Source: an uncultured Clostridia bacterium (GTDB lineage Bacteria > Bacillota > Clostridia > Christensenellales > UBA3700). From it: 6,673 bases of DNA. The notes beneath the pieces were generated by a model. That model was not told the origin of the DNA. It made no database searches and saw only the letters and a list, made by a program, of their open reading frames with translations. The stretch spans positions 1 through 6,673 of the forward strand of contig CAMOQV010000065.1 in the NCBI GenBank assembly GCA_946623205.1, read 5' to 3'. Positions 4,887-6,673 of this stretch are shown here, piece by piece. The translations under genes and the position numbers were made by a program. Each line of letters starts with the position of its first letter. Position 1 is the stretch's first letter.

Positions 4887-5813
4887 ATGGCTTTAAATAT
4901 ATTATTACAAATATTAGAACAAGGTTTATGTTACGCCCTAGTTGCAATGGGCGTATACATAAGCTACAAAATCTTGGACTTCCCAGATTTGACAGTAGAT
5001 GGATCATTTCCATTTGGGGCAGTAGTCTGCATTGGCTTAATGAAAGCAGGATGTCCATTCTATGTAGCACTAGTAGGATCATTGGTAGCTGGTGGTATAG
5101 CAGGATTAATAACAGGACTTTTACACGTTAAATTGAAGATTAGTAATCTATTGTCAGGAATCATTACAATGACAGCTTTACTATCTGCAAATTTAGGTAT
5201 ATCTTTAGCAACAGGTAATTCAACTTTGATTCCATATTCAAAGGTTACTAGCAAAGCAACGCTATTCAACAACAAGTTTATTGATTTGTTTGGGTCAGAT
5301 ATCCATGTAAGAGCAGTTGGAATTATTATCATTTTAATAATTGTAGTAGCAATATTTAAAGTATTATTAGATCTATTCTTAAAGACAAAAACAGGATTTA
5401 TGTTAAGAGCTGTTGGTAACAACGAGCAAATGTGTACATCTTTAGGATGTAACAGTGGAACTTATAAGATATTAGGACTAGTTATCGCAAATTCAATGGT
5501 AGGAGTTGCAGGAGCAATATATAGCCAATACATGACATTCTATGATAATGCATCTGGAACAGGTATGGTAGTTCTAGCTCTTGCCAGCGTAATTATTGGA
5601 TGTGCAATCTTTAAGAATGTTAAATTCGTAAAAGGCACAACCGCTGCAATAGTAGGCGCTTTGATATATACAGCAGCACTAAATATAGTAATCGCAGTTG
5701 GCGTGCCAACAACATATTTGAAACTATTTATGGCACTAATCTTCGCGATCATATTGGTTGTTAATGGATTTGTTCTAAATAAAGATAAGAAGATCAAAAA
5801 GGAGGCTAAATAA
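4887..5813 (+). CDS. trpY: Tryptophan ABC transporter permease
   Basis: This 308-residue polytopic membrane protein is of the BPD_transp_2 (branched-chain-type) permease superfamily. Hydrophobic segments lie near residues 5-25, 41-54, 58-80, 85-109, 141-163, 192-215, 226-243, 252-273 and 278-297, followed by a lysine-rich cytoplasmic tail (NKDKKIKKEAK). The conserved FPDLTVDGSFPFGA block is at 32-45. The cytoplasmic loop FMLRAVGNNEQM at 171-182 is the likely contact with the ATPase. It should form the membrane channel that receives the ligand from TrpX. The ribosome binding site AGAAAGGA (4873-4880) precedes the ATG by six bases. The stop codon overlaps the trpZ start by one base (TAATG), so permease and ATPase translation are coupled. 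No Trp codon occurs in the gene. The assignment to tryptophan comes from context. Confidence 0.88.
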   Translation: MALNILLQILEQGLCYALVAMGVYISYKILDFPDLTVDGSFPFGAVVCIGLMKAGCPFYVALVGSLVAGGIAGLITGLLHVKLKISNLLSGIITMTALLSANLGISLATGNSTLIPYSKVTSKATLFNNKFIDLFGSDIHVRAVGIIIILIIVVAIFKVLLDLFLKTKTGFMLRAVGNNEQMCTSLGCNSGTYKILGLVIANSMVGVAGAIYSQYMTFYDNASGTGMVVLALASVIIGCAIFKNVKFVKGTTAAIVGALIYTAALNIVIAVGVPTTYLKLFMALIFAIILVVNGFVLNKDKKIKKEAK

Positions 5814-6595
5814 TGTCTAGCATATTGGAATTAAATAATATCACTAAGATATTCAATAAAGACACAGTAAATGAAGCCACAGTTTTTGATAACTTTAATC
5901 TATCTGTAGAAGAGGGCGAATTCGTGTCAATCGTTGGAAGCAACGGTTCTGGTAAAACAACACTTTTAAATATCATAAGCGGAAATATTCCTGTTGAATA
6001 TGGTCACATATTATTAAATGGCAAAGATATTACAAAGCAACCAGAATATATTAGAGCTAGAAGAATTGGTCGTGTATTCCAAGACCCAGCAAAGGGAACA
6101 GCAAATACAATGACAATTGCTGAGAATTTAGCTCTTGCAGAAAACAAAGGAAATCCATATGGATTATCTAGAGGATTAAACAAGAAAAAGATTGAAGAGT
6201 ACAAAGATTTGGTTCGTGCTTTAAATCTAGGACTTGAAGATAAGATTAACGTAGAGGTTGGTTCTTTATCTGGCGGTCAAAGACAAGCATTAACATTGAT
6301 TATGGCAACAATGACTCCAATTGATTTATTATTGCTAGATGAACACACAGCCGCTCTAGATCCAAAGACAAGCCAAGATATCATGGATTTAACTAATAGA
6401 ATCGTTAATGAAAAGCATATTACAACATTAATGGTTACACATAATTTAAGATTCGCCGTAGAATATGGTTCAAGATTAATGATGTTCAATAAAGGAACAG
6501 CAGTTATCGATAAAGCCGGCGAAGCAAAGAAAGAATTAGTAGTAGACGATCTACTAAAGACATTCAATGAAATATCTATTGAATGCGGAAATTAA
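5813..6595 (+). CDS. trpZ: Tryptophan ABC transporter ATP-binding protein
   Basis: This 260-residue ABC ATPase is complete in its motifs: Walker A GSNGSGKT at 42-49, Q-loop Gln90 in RVFQDP, signature LSGGQ at 152-156, Walker B LLLLDE ending at Glu177, D-loop AALD at 180-183 and switch His210 (MVTH). The DEHTAALDP variant after Walker B is typical of ATPases paired with this permease type. It powers tryptophan import with TrpX and TrpY on the cytoplasmic face of the membrane. GGAGG (5801-5805) lies inside the trpY 3' end, seven bases before the ATG that overlaps the trpY stop. Like its two partners it contains no Trp residue. The next gene begins 27 bases after the stop without a visible terminator, so the operon continues. 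Confidence 0.92.
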   Translation: MSSILELNNITKIFNKDTVNEATVFDNFNLSVEEGEFVSIVGSNGSGKTTLLNIISGNIPVEYGHILLNGKDITKQPEYIRARRIGRVFQDPAKGTANTMTIAENLALAENKGNPYGLSRGLNKKKIEEYKDLVRALNLGLEDKINVEVGSLSGGQRQALTLIMATMTPIDLLLLDEHTAALDPKTSQDIMDLTNRIVNEKHITTLMVTHNLRFAVEYGSRLMMFNKGTAVIDKAGEAKKELVVDDLLKTFNEISIECGN

Positions 6596-6622
6596 TCAGT
6601 TAATAAAAAGGAGAATATAAAA

Positions 6623-6673
6623 ATGGAAAACAAAAAGGAAATACCTTACAAAATCTACTTAGAAGAAAGTGAG
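6623..6673 (+). CDS. Start of a probable TrpB2-type tryptophan synthase beta chain, cut by the window end
   Basis: Only 17 codons are visible: MENKKEIPYKIYLEESE. The motif IPYKIYLEESE resembles the N-terminus of TrpB2-type (TrpB-like) pyridoxal-phosphate enzymes, which then continue MPxxWYN in that family. Such enzymes condense indole with serine to tryptophan. The ribosome binding site AAGGAG (6608-6613) precedes the ATG by nine bases. It lies 27 bases after trpZ, in the same Trp T-box operon, which makes a tryptophan role plausible. The identification rests on a short N-terminal match plus context, so it is moderate. The next bases downstream would settle it. Confidence 0.6.
   Translation, partial: MENKKEIPYKIYLEESE

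Overview
The window comes from a low-GC Gram-positive bacterium, most likely an anaerobic member of the Clostridia (Bacillota). The signs are AT-rich sequence, AGA-dominated arginine codons, strong AGGAG-type ribosome binding sites, a T-box leader, and small lipoprotein-dependent ABC transporter genes. The species cannot be named from the sequence. Every recognisable gene is on the + strand.

Region 1 (1-90) is the 3' part of a tRNA-Asn (anticodon GTT, encoded CCA) followed by an intrinsic terminator. Region 2 (112-2476) is a compact thiol-peroxide defence operon: an OhrR-type MarR repressor whose reactive Cys15 and Tyr19/29/40 match the Bacillus OhrR pattern, a cysteine glutathione-peroxidase-like enzyme, thioredoxin and thioredoxin reductase. 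A long imperfect dyad overlaps the promoter and is the likely OhrR operator. The operon therefore encodes sensor, peroxidase, electron carrier and NADPH-dependent reductase. It ends at a 12-bp perfect hairpin.

Region 3 (2483-3462) is a separately promoted gene. Its protein joins an N-terminal FMN-binding split-barrel (flavin-reductase-like) domain to a C-terminal segment resembling the PCP_red domain. Its substrate is unknown.

Region 4 (3473 to the window end) is a tryptophan acquisition operon. A consensus promoter drives a T-box leader with specifier codon TGG (Trp), an antiterminator bulge suited to a G73 tRNA, and an intrinsic terminator. Between the terminator and the first structural gene lies a short, well-initiated ORF, MIIKYFVSIYRWRWRV, with two Trp codons flanked by rare Arg codons. 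It is followed by hairpins that can pair in alternative ways. This looks like a second, ribosome-based tryptophan sensor in series with the T-box, comparable in layout to the Bacillus subtilis rtpLP-rtpA leader. Then come trpX (lipoprotein), trpY (permease) and trpZ (ATPase), and the first 17 codons of what looks like a TrpB2-type tryptophan synthase beta chain. The three transporter proteins together (891 residues) contain no tryptophan, which fits expression during tryptophan starvation.

The most interesting part of the window is the double tryptophan control region at 3473-3893.
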